A stretch of 64,000 nucleotides of DNA from an uncultured Bartonella sp. (GCF_946479275.1 NZ_CAMLFE010000002.1:348482-412481), one strand, 5' to 3'. Counted from the stretch's first letter, positions 17,233 through 27,609 are shown. Notes: generated by a model from the sequence alone, not told the origin. A program made the numbers and translations.

Positions 17233-18153
17233 TTATTGTTTGATACGGGCAATATCCTCTTTCGGAATTTTATGATCAACCACTTGTTTGCGGTGAAAAA
17301 TGAAAAGCCCTGCGAAAATGATAATTGCCGCCCCGATGATGATATAACGATCGGGATAATTGTTGAAAAATATTATTCCGAAAATAATGCCCCATAGCAG
17401 CAGCGTATATTGCAAAGGAGCAAGCACCGAAGCCGGTGCAAGCTTTAATGAACGGGCAATCAAAAGGTGTCCACAGCACGATACGACACCAAGAAGTGCC
17501 ATAGCTCCCCATTGTAACATTGTGGGCTCTGTCCAATGATTGATTGTCAAAACCAGTCCGACAAGAAGTGCACCGATTGTTTGCCAGGTAACAAGGACAG
17601 TATCGGTGACATCTTTTAAAACACGACTTAAAACGATAACCATCGAAAAGCCGAAACTGCCCAGAAGCGCAAAAATTGATGGCCATGAAAGCATAGCCGA
17701 TGAAGGACGAAGCGCAATAATAACGCCGATAAAGCCTACAAAGATTGCAAGCCAACGGCGCCAACCGATGCGCTCATTCAGGAAAAAGTGCGAAACGGCT
17801 GCCACATAGATCGGCCCGGCCATATAAAATGTCACGACATCTGCCAGAGGCAAATAGGCGACAGCTGCATAAAACAGCCCCGTATCCATTGTGGCGAAAA
17901 TCACCCGCAGCAAAATAAGAAACGGTTTTTTGGGCTTAAACAAATTTTGTGGCGTGACAGTGGTAAGCATCGGCCCCAAAATCAGAAACGCGCCAATCGA
18001 ACGCAGCATTAAAACTTGTCCGACCGAAAATGTCGCTACCAGCCACTTGCCCATGGCATCATTGGCTGCAAACATGAAGTCGCCCAGAAGCATCAACAAC
18101 ATGCCCATTAGCACGATGTGATCGGACATTTTTACTGCTTTAAACCAATTCAT
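17233..18153 (-). CDS. EamA/DMT-superfamily transporter
   Basis: 306-aa inner-membrane protein with ten predicted helices in two EamA repeats: the first about 10-145 (MLLMLLGDFMFAANDAMGKWLVATFSVGQVLMLRS), the second about 155-290 (PSIFALLGSFGFSMVIVLSRVLKD to APLQYTLLLWGIIFGIIFFN). The DMT pattern of a Pro-rich fourth helix (ADVVTFYMAGPIYVA) is present. Members export amino acids, metabolites or act as S-adenosylmethionine carriers; the substrate cannot be read from sequence. It stands alone, with the His-rich gene upstream-facing the same way. Confidence 0.88.
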   Translation of the reverse strand: MNWFKAVKMSDHIVLMGMLLMLLGDFMFAANDAMGKWLVATFSVGQVLMLRSIGAFLILGPMLTTVTPQNLFKPKKPFLILLRVIFATMDTGLFYAAVAYLPLADVVTFYMAGPIYVAAVSHFFLNERIGWRRWLAIFVGFIGVIIALRPSSAMLSWPSIFALLGSFGFSMVIVLSRVLKDVTDTVLVTWQTIGALLVGLVLTINHWTEPTMLQWGAMALLGVVSCCGHLLIARSLKLAPASVLAPLQYTLLLWGIIFGIIFFNNYPDRYIIIGAAIIIFAGLFIFHRKQVVDHKIPKEDIARIKQ

Positions 18154-18619
18154 AAAACCAGTCTCACGAAGCCAAATTATTTATAGAATCGCAATTCAGA
18201 AACGAGGATTGACAGATAAGTCAAATTTTGTCCATTGTATTTTCTTCCACGCTAAAAAGTAGTCAAACCCTTAACCGGATAAAACGGCCACGCCTTTTAA
18301 AAACTTTGTTAGGCGAGGTAGGCATATTGCGATGCGCCGATTGAGTTATGTTTCGTCATAGTCCCTAAGGATGGAAAAGACGTAAAACACTGCCGAGCTT
18401 TATATAGTGGTACTATCGTCAATTATTACGATTTGTCTCCGGTTTTAATAAAATGACGATGACATATTATAATTGCACCCATCCACATAACAAAATCATA
18501 GTAAATAAAGAGAGACAGCTTTATAACAATTTTATGACTACCAGAAAATATAGCTAACGCGTCATTTTAAAAATTGAAAATTATGGCGCAGATTCCGGCT
18601 TTAAAATTGGGAGAAAAAA
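18154..18619. other. Intergenic region, nothing recognised
   Basis: 466 bases between two divergent genes (EamA transporter and the PH-like membrane protein). It must hold both promoters. I see no RNA gene, strong inverted repeat or remnant ORF. Confidence 0.5.
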
Positions 18620-19237
18620 TTGGCCGATAAAAAACTCGAAGAAACCCACCTTATCAGCGATGTCAAACTTCCGAATGATGATAAAAGCCTTAAAGCTATA
18701 ATCAATGAGGCGAACGGCCGAATTACCGTTTGGGAAGGTGGGGTATTTATTCCGCTTGCCTTTCTGGTATTGGGAATTGCGCTCATTGGCACGGCCTATC
18801 AGAATTTTCAAATAGGAAAGATGATGACAATGGTCATTCTTGGTGCCTTGGCGTTGTTATTATTTGTCATTCTGATCCGCACGATGATGCGTCGCCGTAT
18901 CCCCTATATGGTACTTTCCCCGGAAGGGTTGGAAACCACAGTGTTCAAAACGCCTGTACCATGGCGCGGAATAACTGATTTCCAGATTAATTCTTCAAAA
19001 AGCAATTCGATGAACATCGCCGTAGGTATGGAATTTGTTATTGACGACAAATTTTTACCTGAAGAAAACGCGAAATGCCGTGGCGGCTCCTATTATGACA
19101 AGGCAAAAAAGAAATTGATGATTTCCGGTTTCAATTTCCGTCTTGAAACCAATCGGGATAAATTGATCAACGAGCTTGATACATATCGCAATGCAGCTCT
19201 CGCCCGCCATAAACTTGAAATGAAAAAGTATAAATAA
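18620..19237 (+). CDS. Membrane protein with two TM helices and a PH-like C-terminal domain, unknown function
   Basis: 205 aa, initiated at TTG 18620 seven bases after GGGAG; no ATG is available in a sensible place. A charged N-terminus (about 1-45) is followed by two helices (GVFIPLAFLVLGIALIGTAYQ and MTMVILGALALLLFVILI), then MRRRIPYMVLSPEGLETTVFKTPVPWRGITDFQIN, the typical layout of bacterial PH-like (bPH) domains in which a membrane hairpin precedes the beta-barrel domain. The C-terminus is basic. No neighbour suggests a role. Confidence 0.65.
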   Translation: MADKKLEETHLISDVKLPNDDKSLKAIINEANGRITVWEGGVFIPLAFLVLGIALIGTAYQNFQIGKMMTMVILGALALLLFVILIRTMMRRRIPYMVLSPEGLETTVFKTPVPWRGITDFQINSSKSNSMNIAVGMEFVIDDKFLPEENAKCRGGSYYDKAKKKLMISGFNFRLETNRDKLINELDTYRNAALARHKLEMKKYK

Positions 19238-19275
19238 TTCCGCTAGGCTTTTCCCTCTTGGCAAGCTACATAAAA

Positions 19276-19312
19276 AGGCGCATGTGCCTGTCCGGTCATG
19301 CGCCTGATTTTT
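19276..19312 (+). terminator. Rho-independent terminator after the PH-like membrane protein gene
   Basis: Perfect 9-bp stem AGGCGCATG/CATGCGCCT (19276-19284, 19297-19305) followed by GATTTTTTT. It lies 38 bases after the stop codon. Confidence 0.88.
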
Positions 19313-19370
19313 TACCCGACTTTATATCAATAGGCCAAATTCTGCTTTTACAGATAACAGCATTTCTTAT

Positions 19371-19958
19371 TTAACGGCGTCCGCAACGGCGCAATTGCTG
19401 GTCATAACGGCGTGCCATCTGATCGGTTCTTTCGGCAGCCGATAAAATGGCGCTACTTGCGCGCCCGCCGGTACGGGCATAAGCACTATGTCCCATATAA
19501 TAATTAAGATAAAGAGCATAGGCGTTATTAGGGTTGATACCATTAAGTTTTACACTTTGGCTGTGATACCAGCCGATAAAATCGGCCGCATCTGCAAAAT
19601 TGGTGCGTTTTGCTCCGCGATTACCGGTAGCACGGATATAATGTTCCCATGTTCCGTCAAGAGCCTGCGAATAACCATAGGCTGAAGACCGACGCTTCCA
19701 CGGAATAAAGCCGAAGAGCTTTTTGCGCGGCGGACGGGCATTATGTTTATAGCCGGATTCGGTATTCATTGTTGCCATGATAATCGGCATCGGTATGCCG
19801 TAACGGCTTTCTGCCTTTTTGGCTGATTTTTCCCAATTATTGAAAAAACCATCCTTTTGGTCAAAGACGGCGCAAACATTGTTTGTATGTGTAGGGGCTC
19901 TTGATGCACAACCACCCAGCACCGCTACAAGCGCCACGAGAAACACTATGCGCTTCAT
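19371..19958 (-). CDS. Lipoprotein lytic transglycosylase (SLT-like domain)
   Basis: 195 aa from ATG 19958, with AGAGG eight bases upstream (the track's TTG start adds two codons). A lipoprotein signal ends in the lipobox LGGC. The mature part begins a lysozyme-like fold: KKAESRYGIPMPIIMATMNTESGY places the catalytic Glu in NTESGY, followed by SAYGYSQALDGTWEHY and a Tyr-rich third motif YALYLNYYMGHSAYAR, all of the SLT family. It should cleave peptidoglycan glycan strands at the outer-membrane face. Monocistronic, convergent with the PH-like gene. Confidence 0.88.
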   Translation of the reverse strand: MKRIVFLVALVAVLGGCASRAPTHTNNVCAVFDQKDGFFNNWEKSAKKAESRYGIPMPIIMATMNTESGYKHNARPPRKKLFGFIPWKRRSSAYGYSQALDGTWEHYIRATGNRGAKRTNFADAADFIGWYHSQSVKLNGINPNNAYALYLNYYMGHSAYARTGGRASSAILSAAERTDQMARRYDQQLRRCGRR

Positions 19959-20142
19959 GATCAATACCTCTGTTTTAACTAACGAGGATATAGTGGTCGT
20001 CTTAACAGATTGTTAAGATGTTTGTTAACCATGTTTCCAGCTTTTACCCTGTTAGCGTGTTAGCCGGTTCAAATTTCAACTATTTGTTTAGAGTTGAAAA
20101 AGAGAATTGCCCGCAATGATATTCATTCTAAGGACATTTCTC

Positions 20143-22674
20143 ATGAAGTGCTTACGTCTAAAACTTCACTCGAACTGGTTGGGAGCCACGGCACTCGCAG
20201 GAACCTTGGGAATTGGCATTTTGTCCCTGACAGCTATTCAACCGGTTGTCGCACAATCGATTTTTCTTTCCGGCGGTGGTGGTGGCGGCGGGTCGCTAAC
20301 TGGACTTGGCGGCTATGGTGCGGGTGCTCTTATCACTTCTACTAAACCTGACGTTCCAAATTATGGTGGTTCCGGAAACGGAATTACCGGCGGCAAAGGC
20401 GGATTAGGAGGCTCTGACAGTATTTCGGGAAAAAACAATCTGACTCCGGAAGAAGCTGAATCGCTCGGAATTACAATGTCCTCCCCTACAAAAGGTTCAA
20501 ATGATCAAGACAATAATGGCAAAGGCGGACTAGGCGGAACAATCACAGCAACGTTATCAAAAGATATAACAGTTGAAAGTATTATTCTTGAAGCCGGTAA
20601 CGGTGGCGAACCAGGACATGCCCAAGACAACACAACGGGTGCTTTAGGCATCGGCGGGGACGGCGGCGATGTGATATTAACCGGTGACGATAGAACAATT
20701 ACTATCAATGATACTATAAGCCTCACGAGTGGCCGTTCCGGTGGTTCCGGTGAACAAAAAAGCAATGGCGGTAATGTTCGTTTTAGGACGGATAAAATTA
20801 TCGTAGGTGCGGACAAAGAAGCGAAGATAAATCTTGAACGCAACGATGGACAACTCTTATTCAGAACTGGGGAATTTGACGCAACAAAGGGCGATGCAAC
20901 TATAAATCTGACTAACACCGAAGCAGCGGGAAACAATAATAATTATGGCGTCAGATTAGGCAATCTGAAAATCGGCATGGGACGTCAAGTCACAATAAAT
21001 GGAAACGGTGATTATAACATTTCATCTTTGATAATCGGAACTCCGGTAAACGAAGCGGTTATAGGAGATGGAAGCGATAACACCATTATTGCACCTGCCA
21101 AATTTTCAACTGAAAAAGATTTGAAATTAGATTCGTCATCAAAGTTAATTTTCTATCTGCCTGAAAACGTGAACAATGGCAGTTCATTATTGAGGATAAC
21201 GGGAAAAGGTAACATTGCCATCAATGATGCTTCGGTGGAGCTAAGGCTTGCCGGAACTGATTTACGTAATTTACAGCCCGGCGATCAAGTCCGATTGATT
21301 GAAGGTCAAGTCATTGGAAATTCTCACAATTCAGATGCGAGCGTCTCTAATGGCGCTAAAACTTGGAATTTCGGAATTGCAACTTCGCAAGATCGGAATT
21401 TGATTGCAGCGCTTAAAGGGCCGACACCTCCTTCAAATACCGGTGATGAAACGGGTAAGGGGAATAATTCGGGAATAAATGATCAATCCGGAAGTAATAG
21501 TGATTCGGGTAAAAACAATAATTCCGGCGATAATAACACTAACGAAAATAATTCCGGAAAAGGAAATGATACCGATAAGCACACCGATAGCGGTTCCAGC
21601 GACAACAGTTCGAATAACCAAAATACCAATTCCGATAATAACAATCAGAATAATGCCAAAGGAAATAATCAAACCCAACCGAATCTTATCGGAAAAGATG
21701 ATGGCAAGGGCAATATTTATACCGATAACTATGGTGCGGTAACAATTAATCGCGCCAAAGCCAATGCCTATTTCCAGAGCAACGCGGCAGCACTCAACGC
21801 TCTTAACTACGGTGCTGACCAGATTGCTTCGATTGACGATTATGTTCTACCGATGGAAGTCAAAAAATTCGGTCAAACTGTTGAAGGCGTTGTTTTCCTA
21901 CAAGGCAGTGGTTTCCGGCAAAAAGTCGAAACGGGAAGCCATATCAAGAATGACGGCTACCATTTGATGGGCGGCGGCGGTATCCGCTATCATGAAGACC
22001 AGGGCAATCTTCTTGCCACCGTCTTTATTGAGCATGGCGATGGTGATTTTGATACCTACCATCAGAGTATTCATGGAAAAGGCGACTTCAGTTACACCGG
22101 CGGTGGCCTTTATACAAAACAGACGTGGGATAATGGCTGGTTTATCGACAGTTCGGGACGCGCCGGACGGGTTAAACGCGACTTCAAGAGTGGCGACATC
22201 GAGAATGGCGGCTTTGATGATAAAAGCTCCAACTATTACGGCTTCCATATCGGCGGCGGTAAGGAACTCGAAGTTTCGCCCGACAACAAACTTACTTTAA
22301 ATGGTCGTTTGTTGTGGACAGAAATCGAGAATTTCTCGACATTGTCAAAGGCTCAAGAACATTTGGGCTTTGATAGTGCCCGCTCTGTTCGCACACATTT
22401 GGGTGCCCGCCTTGACCATAAGGTTACGCAAGAGGCAAAACTTTATGCAGGTGCCGCCTGGGAACAGGAACTTGATGGCGAGATCGAAGGTAAACTCGAC
22501 AGTTACCACGTCGACAAGCCCGACTTCAGTGGTGCAAGTGCCGTCTTTGAAGTGGGCGGCAAATACGAGCAAAATCAGGGAATGCAAGGCTGGGTGGCCA
22601 ATGCAGGTATCAAAGGCGTTGCCGGCAAACGTGATGAAATTGCAGGTAAAGTCGGCGTCGGTTACCGCTGGTAA
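20143..22674 (+). CDS. Autotransporter outer-membrane beta-barrel protein
   Basis: 843 aa from ATG 20143 with AAGGAC upstream; the track's TTG start adds 12 unlikely residues. Signal peptide about 1-35 (LTAIQPVVAQS). The passenger opens with a seven-Gly run encoded by a GGT/GGC repeat, then Gly/Asn-rich beta-helix-like repeats (IGGDGGDVILTGDDRTITI) to about residue 430. A low-complexity Asn/Ser/Asp/Gly linker covers about 435-520. The last ~280 residues form the barrel (LLATVFIEHGDGDFDTYHQ, KLYAGAAWEQELDGEIEG) and end in GVGYRW, a terminal aromatic as required by BamA. Probably a surface adhesin; the target is unknown. Monocistronic, with its own terminator. Confidence 0.9.
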   Translation: MKCLRLKLHSNWLGATALAGTLGIGILSLTAIQPVVAQSIFLSGGGGGGGSLTGLGGYGAGALITSTKPDVPNYGGSGNGITGGKGGLGGSDSISGKNNLTPEEAESLGITMSSPTKGSNDQDNNGKGGLGGTITATLSKDITVESIILEAGNGGEPGHAQDNTTGALGIGGDGGDVILTGDDRTITINDTISLTSGRSGGSGEQKSNGGNVRFRTDKIIVGADKEAKINLERNDGQLLFRTGEFDATKGDATINLTNTEAAGNNNNYGVRLGNLKIGMGRQVTINGNGDYNISSLIIGTPVNEAVIGDGSDNTIIAPAKFSTEKDLKLDSSSKLIFYLPENVNNGSSLLRITGKGNIAINDASVELRLAGTDLRNLQPGDQVRLIEGQVIGNSHNSDASVSNGAKTWNFGIATSQDRNLIAALKGPTPPSNTGDETGKGNNSGINDQSGSNSDSGKNNNSGDNNTNENNSGKGNDTDKHTDSGSSDNSSNNQNTNSDNNNQNNAKGNNQTQPNLIGKDDGKGNIYTDNYGAVTINRAKANAYFQSNAAALNALNYGADQIASIDDYVLPMEVKKFGQTVEGVVFLQGSGFRQKVETGSHIKNDGYHLMGGGGIRYHEDQGNLLATVFIEHGDGDFDTYHQSIHGKGDFSYTGGGLYTKQTWDNGWFIDSSGRAGRVKRDFKSGDIENGGFDDKSSNYYGFHIGGGKELEVSPDNKLTLNGRLLWTEIENFSTLSKAQEHLGFDSARSVRTHLGARLDHKVTQEAKLYAGAAWEQELDGEIEGKLDSYHVDKPDFSGASAVFEVGGKYEQNQGMQGWVANAGIKGVAGKRDEIAGKVGVGYRW

Positions 22675-22706
22675 TCGTGACACCACTTATTCCTGAATTG
22701 ATAATG

Positions 22707-22757
22707 AAGGTTGCGGCGCAAAATTGTTTTATGATGCGTCGCAACCTTTTTATTTTC
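22707..22757 (+). terminator. Terminator after the autotransporter gene
   Basis: 9-bp stem AAGGTTGCG/CGCAACCTT (22707-22715, 22740-22748) followed by TTTATTTTCTTT, 32 bases after the stop. Confidence 0.8.
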
Positions 22758-22876
22758 TTTGATAGATGAATTCGCCGTCGATTTTCGGTGTAAAGACCAG
22801 ATTAAGAGTTGAATCCTTTTTACTTACAGATTGCTTCGCCAAACTGCATTTTTTAGCTATACGTTTTAACTTCAAA

Positions 22877-24067
22877 CTATTTTTGAATATCCAATCCCAG
22901 TTGCTGGGCGGACTTGGTTGGTGGCGTATCGGTTTTTGCAGGCTCTTTCAAATCGAGTTGCTCGATCCTGTCTCCACGATTTTTGATTTTTCCGGTCGTC
23001 GTAAGGATATCCTCGACATCTTTGGACGTGCTTTGAAAATGACTATGCAGTTTCTTCACCCGATCATCAAGGCGCACAACCTCTTCCATCAGACGCCCGA
23101 CTTCGGTTTGTATCAAATGCGCTTGTTCGCGCATGCGGGCATCTTTCATAATGGCTTGCACCACCTGAATCGATAACATCAGAAGAGATGGTGAAACAAT
23201 GATGACACGCGCGCGATTGGCTTTTTGAACAATTCCTTCGAAATCTTCATGAATCGTTGCAAAAATTGATTCAGAAGGCACAAACATGAAGGCTGTATCC
23301 TGCGTTTCTCCGGGAATGATATATTTTCCCGAAATCGCCTTTATATGCGTATCCATATCGGTCTGGAACTGGCGTTCGGCAGCCTGCTTTTCCTGAGGTG
23401 TCGGTGCCTCGCGCATATTGTTCCACGCTTCCAGCGGAAATTTTGCGTCAATAACCAATGACGGGGCATGATTTGGCATAAAAACCAGACAATCCGGCCG
23501 CGTTCCATTGGAAAGGGTCGCTTGAAAAGCATAAGCATTAGGTGGCAAACCATCGGAAATAATGGCTTCCATTCTTCCCTGCCCGAATGCACCGCGGGTT
23601 TGCTTGTTGCTCAAAATAGCTTGCAACTGGACAACTTGGCCGGCAAGCGACTGGATGTTGTTTTGCGCCGTGTCAATAACGGCCAATCTTTCCTGTAATT
23701 TGGCAAGATTTTCATGCGTCGATTTTGTCTGCGCATTGATTGTCTGGCCGAGATTATTGCTCATGCCGGTCAACTGTTCACGAATCGATTGATTGAGTTC
23801 GGCTTGCCGGCGGCCGAAAATTTCCGCCATTGTTTGCATGCGGCCTTGCATTTCGGCTTGCGTTTTCAAAAGTTCGTTCATATGGATTTCGGCGTCTCTC
23901 GCCCGTTCTGCAACCTGTGTGTCAAGGACAGAGCGGCGCCGGTTGCCAATGATGATAACAATGATCATGACAAGGAGCATAGCCGCAAGGATTATGAGCA
24001 GCCAGTCCATCATATTGAAAGAAAAGCCGGCAACGGGAATGAGAGGATGGGACGACGAATCAAACAT
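22877..24067 (-). CDS. rmuC: DNA recombination protein RmuC
   Basis: 396-aa nuclease-fold protein thought to limit rearrangements at inverted repeats. An N-terminal helix (DWLLIILAAMLLVMIIVII) anchors it; a coiled coil follows at about 50-150 (ERARDAEIHMNELLKTQAEMQ), then the RmuC domain (about 155-350) with the hallmark SLVIDAKFPLEAWNN, and AFMFVPSESIFATIHEDFE and ARVIIVSPSLLMLSIQ. Length is normal for alphaproteobacteria. Divergent from def. Confidence 0.95.
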   Translation of the reverse strand: MFDSSSHPLIPVAGFSFNMMDWLLIILAAMLLVMIIVIIIGNRRRSVLDTQVAERARDAEIHMNELLKTQAEMQGRMQTMAEIFGRRQAELNQSIREQLTGMSNNLGQTINAQTKSTHENLAKLQERLAVIDTAQNNIQSLAGQVVQLQAILSNKQTRGAFGQGRMEAIISDGLPPNAYAFQATLSNGTRPDCLVFMPNHAPSLVIDAKFPLEAWNNMREAPTPQEKQAAERQFQTDMDTHIKAISGKYIIPGETQDTAFMFVPSESIFATIHEDFEGIVQKANRARVIIVSPSLLMLSIQVVQAIMKDARMREQAHLIQTEVGRLMEEVVRLDDRVKKLHSHFQSTSKDVEDILTTTGKIKNRGDRIEQLDLKEPAKTDTPPTKSAQQLGLDIQK

Positions 24068-24168
24068 TTTTCAAGATTAGCGGTTTTCCGGTCACAAAGC
24101 GATCAAAAGGCTGCGAAAATCAACATTATCACATTGACGTATGAAATGTGATTGATTACCTCTTCTTT

Positions 24169-24699
24169 ATGTCAATAAAACCATTAGTTATTCTTCCCGA
24201 TCCTATTCTGCGCAAGGTTTCAAAACCGATCGAGCGCGTTGATCAATCGTTGCAAAAACTGGCCGATGATATGCTGGAGACAATGTATGAAGCCCCCGGC
24301 ATCGGACTGGCAGCAATCCAGATCGGAGAACCGTTACGCCTGTTGGTGATTGATGTTGCCGGTAAAGACGAGCCCAAAGAACCTCGGGTCTTTATCAATC
24401 CACAAATTTTGTGGCGCTCCGACGAACCGAATGTTTATGAAGAAGGGTGCCTTTCCATTCCCGACTATTACGCAGAAGTCGAACGGCCGAAACGTGTACG
24501 CGTAAGCTATCTTGATCGCGAGGGTAAAGAGAGTGAAATCGAGGCAGACGGATTGCTGGCAACCTGTTTGCAGCATGAAATCGACCATCTCAACGGCGTT
24601 TTGTTTATAGACCATATATCCAGATTGAAACGTGATATGGTTATTCGCAAATTTAAAAAACTGGCCAAAGAAAAAGCGCAAAGCGGGGCACGATTATAA
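24169..24699 (+). CDS. def: Peptide deformylase
   Basis: 176 aa from ATG 24169 ([20 protein letters not shown], the conserved alphaproteobacterial start); the track's GTG at 24148 adds seven unlikely residues, although neither start has a strong ribosome binding site. It removes the formyl group from nascent N-termini using a metal held by Cys and two His. All three motifs are present: [16 protein letters not shown] and QHEIDH. The stop overlaps the fmt ATG by one base, so def, fmt and truA form one unit. Confidence 0.97.
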   Translation: MSIKPLVILPDPILRKVSKPIERVDQSLQKLADDMLETMYEAPGIGLAAIQIGEPLRLLVIDVAGKDEPKEPRVFINPQILWRSDEPNVYEEGCLSIPDYYAEVERPKRVRVSYLDREGKESEIEADGLLATCLQHEIDHLNGVLFIDHISRLKRDMVIRKFKKLAKEKAQSGARL

Positions 24700-25628
24700 T
24701 GTCTTTGCGGCTTGCCTTTATGGGAACGCCGGAGTTTTCGGTTCCCGTCCTTGAAGCACTTCATCAGGCAGGCCACCAGATTGTGGCCGTTTATAGCCAG
24801 CCACCACGACCTGCAGGCCGGCGTGGATTGGAGCTTACCCCTACACCGGTTGCCTCTGCTGCCGAAAGATTGGGAATTCCGGTACTTACTCCGAAAAGTT
24901 TGAAAGACCGGCAAGAGCAAGAACGTTTTTCATCATTCAAGATTGATGCGGCGATTGTCGTGGCTTATGGGCTTTTATTGCCAAAAGCCATTCTTGATGC
25001 ACCGCGTTTTGGCTGTTTTAATGGTCATGCTTCGCTTTTGCCGCGTTGGCGCGGCGCTGCCCCCATCCAGCGGGCAATTATGGCTGGCGATAAAAAAACC
25101 GGTATGATGATTATGAAAATGGATGAAGGCCTTGATACCGGCCCTATCGCACTTTCAAAATCAATCGACATTACCCCTGAGATGACCGCAGGCGAACTTT
25201 ACGACGAGTTGGAAAAAATTGCCGCCCCTCTCATGGTAAAAACCATGGAGAAGCTGGAAAAAGGTGATCTGACACTGACCCCGCAGAAATCGGATGGTGC
25301 AACTTATGCCAAAAAAATTACCAAGGATGAAACCCGCATTGACTGGTCAAAACCGGCAAAAGAGCTGCAAAAACGTATATGCGGGCTTTCGCCTTTTCCG
25401 GGAAGCTGGTGCGAAATGGAAATTTCCGGCAAACAGGAACGGGTCAAGTTATTAAAAGCAAAACTTGTTGAAGGTTCTTCCCTTGGCGCAGGTCATATCG
25501 ACCCTGAAACCTTGACAATCCATTGTGGCGAAGGTCGTTTGCAAATTACACGGCTGCAAAAAGCCGGTGGCAAGGCCATGGATGTTGAAACTTTCTTGCA
25601 TGGTTTTCATGTAACCAAAGTCTATTGA
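24699..25628 (+). CDS. fmt: Methionyl-tRNA formyltransferase
   Basis: 309-aa enzyme that formylates initiator Met-tRNA with 10-formyl-THF. N-terminal Rossmann domain [21 protein letters not shown]; the catalytic Asn-His pair is in [19 protein letters not shown], with the Asp in [11 protein letters not shown]. The C-terminal beta-barrel tRNA-binding domain starts near residue 205 ([15 protein letters not shown], then [10 protein letters not shown]). Translationally coupled with def through a one-base overlap and followed after one base by truA. Confidence 0.98.
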   Translation: MSLRLAFMGTPEFSVPVLEALHQAGHQIVAVYSQPPRPAGRRGLELTPTPVASAAERLGIPVLTPKSLKDRQEQERFSSFKIDAAIVVAYGLLLPKAILDAPRFGCFNGHASLLPRWRGAAPIQRAIMAGDKKTGMMIMKMDEGLDTGPIALSKSIDITPEMTAGELYDELEKIAAPLMVKTMEKLEKGDLTLTPQKSDGATYAKKITKDETRIDWSKPAKELQKRICGLSPFPGSWCEMEISGKQERVKLLKAKLVEGSSLGAGHIDPETLTIHCGEGRLQITRLQKAGGKAMDVETFLHGFHVTKVY

Positions 25629-25629
25629 T

Positions 25630-26373
25630 ATGGCGCGCTTCAAATTAACAATCGAATATGACGGGACAAATTATTGCGGTTGGCAACGACAAGATGGCTT
25701 AAGAACTGTTCAAGCAGCCATTGAAGAGGCTGTTTTTGCTTTTTCCGGAGAAAAAGTAACCGTTTTTGGAGCCGGACGCACCGATGCAGGCGTTCATGCG
25801 ACAGGACAAGTTGCACATGTCGATCTTCAAAAAGATATGCGTGCCGACAAGGTGCGCGATGCTATCAATGCACATTTAATCCTTAACAAAGAAAATGTTG
25901 CAATTTTGAAATCCGAAGAGGCCACCGCTGATTTTGACGCACGTTTTTCTGCCCGAAAACGCCATTATCATTTTGTCATTTTGAACAGACGCGCACCGGC
26001 GGTTCTTGAAGCAAACCGTGTTTGGTGGGTACCTAAAAAACTTGATGCGGAAAAAATGGATGAAGCGGCAAAACGACTTTTGGGACTTCATGACTTTACT
26101 ACTTTCCGCTCAAGCGAATGCCAGGCCAAAAGCCCCGTAAAAACCCTTGACCAGCTTGATGTCAAACGTGTCGGCGAAGAGATTCATATTTATGCAAGTG
26201 CCCGCTCGTTTCTTCATAACCAGATACGGTCTTTTGCCGGAAGCTTGATGGAAGTCGGCATCGGCCGTTGGAGTGCGGATGATCTTGAAGATGCACTTAA
26301 CGCCAAAGACCGTCGCCGTTGCGGTATGGTTGCTCCCCCGTCGGGCCTTTATCTCACACAAGTGGATTATTAA
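25630..26373 (+). CDS. truA: tRNA pseudouridine(38-40) synthase
   Basis: 247-aa enzyme that converts uridines 38-40 of the tRNA anticodon arm to pseudouridine. The catalytic Asp sits in [18 protein letters not shown]; other family signatures are [39 protein letters not shown] and [18 protein letters not shown]. It starts with ATG one base after fmt. Last gene of the def-fmt-truA unit; no clear hairpin terminator was found in the 295 bases that follow. Confidence 0.97.
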   Translation: MARFKLTIEYDGTNYCGWQRQDGLRTVQAAIEEAVFAFSGEKVTVFGAGRTDAGVHATGQVAHVDLQKDMRADKVRDAINAHLILNKENVAILKSEEATADFDARFSARKRHYHFVILNRRAPAVLEANRVWWVPKKLDAEKMDEAAKRLLGLHDFTTFRSSECQAKSPVKTLDQLDVKRVGEEIHIYASARSFLHNQIRSFAGSLMEVGIGRWSADDLEDALNAKDRRRCGMVAPPSGLYLTQVDY

Positions 26374-26668
26374 TTTTAATCGCTGGTGAAGCGGGACACA
26401 AAATTCCGATAAAATATTATTATCCCCGATTTCTCGGAGAATTCAGCTAATTCAAACAAGGGGCTGATATTTTTAGGCAAAAGAATAGAAAAGCCATTTT
26501 CTTTTTTGAAGATGAAGTTTTATAGTCGTCTTATCGGGTGGTATTTTTGTGCCCTGCACAACGCGCTCAGAGGGATTTTATTTTGGACAAAGCTTCCAGC
26601 CACTTTCAATAACTGGTTTTTAAAAATCCGGTGTTTGAAAATGGTTATTTATTGATAAGGGATTTATT

Positions 26669-27601
26669 GTGGCTCAAAAATCAAAAAAAACAAATCAGTC
26701 AAAACATGAAAAAGAAGATGTCGGCATCAAATTGACAGTCGCGGGGAAAAAGCGCGTTTTTGATATTAACGAACCGAAACTTCCCGAATGGGTCCAGAAA
26801 AATGCTTTGACATCGGGAAACTATCCTTATGACAAAAAAATGCCGCGTAAGGAATATGAAGAAACATTGCAGGATCTGCAAATCGAGCTGGTCAAATTGC
26901 AATCCTGGCTTCTTGAAACGGGCGAACGGGTTGTTGCTTTGTTTGAAGGGCGAGATGCTGCCGGTAAAGGTGGTACAATTTTTACACTCCGCCAATATAT
27001 GAACCCGCGTACCGCCCGCAACGTTGCTTTGCCGAAGCCGGACGAAACAGAAAGTGGCCAATGGTACTTCCAGCGCTATGTGCGTCATTTTCCCACCCAT
27101 GGAGAGTTCGTCACATTCGACCGCTCGTGGTACAACCGAGCAGGCGTTGAAGCAGTGATGAAATTTGCAACACCTGCGCAAGTTGAAACATTTCTTGCAG
27201 AAGCGCCAACATTTGAAAAATTGATTGTTTCCGATGGCATAAGATTTTTCAAAATCTGGCTTGATATCGGGCAGGAAATGCAATTGAAGCGTTTCCATGA
27301 ACGCCGTCATAGCCCGTTGAAACACTGGAAATTTTCCAAAATGGATGAAGCGGGAATTACCCTTTGGGATGATTATGGCAAGGCTGCCGACCGCATGATC
27401 GAGCGCACGCACTCGGCTATGGCACCTTGGACAATTGTCAAATCCAATGACAAGAGGCGTGCACGGCTTGCGGTAATCCGCCGTGTGCTTCTGTCTATTC
27501 CCTATGCCGACCGCAATATTTCGGCAATCGGTCCGGAAGACGAAAAAATTATCGGCACAGGACCGGACTTCTTACGCAATGCAAGCGAGAACTTGATCTG
27601 A
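26669..27601 (+). CDS. ppk2: Polyphosphate kinase 2
   Basis: 310 aa, starting at GTG 26669 after AAGGGA. PPK2 enzymes transfer phosphate between polyphosphate and nucleoside diphosphates. Walker A reads LFEGRDAAGKGGTI, Walker B FVTFDRSWYNRAGVE, and a lid motif RFHERRHSPLKHWKFSKMD follows; the end has SIPYADRN. A lysine-rich N-terminal extension of about 45 residues precedes the core. Monocistronic with its own terminator. Nucleotide preference (ADP or GDP) cannot be read. Confidence 0.94.
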   Translation: MAQKSKKTNQSKHEKEDVGIKLTVAGKKRVFDINEPKLPEWVQKNALTSGNYPYDKKMPRKEYEETLQDLQIELVKLQSWLLETGERVVALFEGRDAAGKGGTIFTLRQYMNPRTARNVALPKPDETESGQWYFQRYVRHFPTHGEFVTFDRSWYNRAGVEAVMKFATPAQVETFLAEAPTFEKLIVSDGIRFFKIWLDIGQEMQLKRFHERRHSPLKHWKFSKMDEAGITLWDDYGKAADRMIERTHSAMAPWTIVKSNDKRRARLAVIRRVLLSIPYADRNISAIGPEDEKIIGTGPDFLRNASENLI

Positions 27602-27609
27602 ATAAAAGC

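Noticed and set aside
21433-22696. ORFs antisense to and overlapping the autotransporter
   Set aside because: Low-complexity products caused by the repetitive Gly/Asn coding sequence; the sense frame is the real gene.
24129-24151. Short inverted repeat TCACATT/AATGTGA between rmuC and def as an operator
   Set aside because: Arms of seven bases with a nine-base centre in A/T-rich DNA; not strong enough without conservation data.
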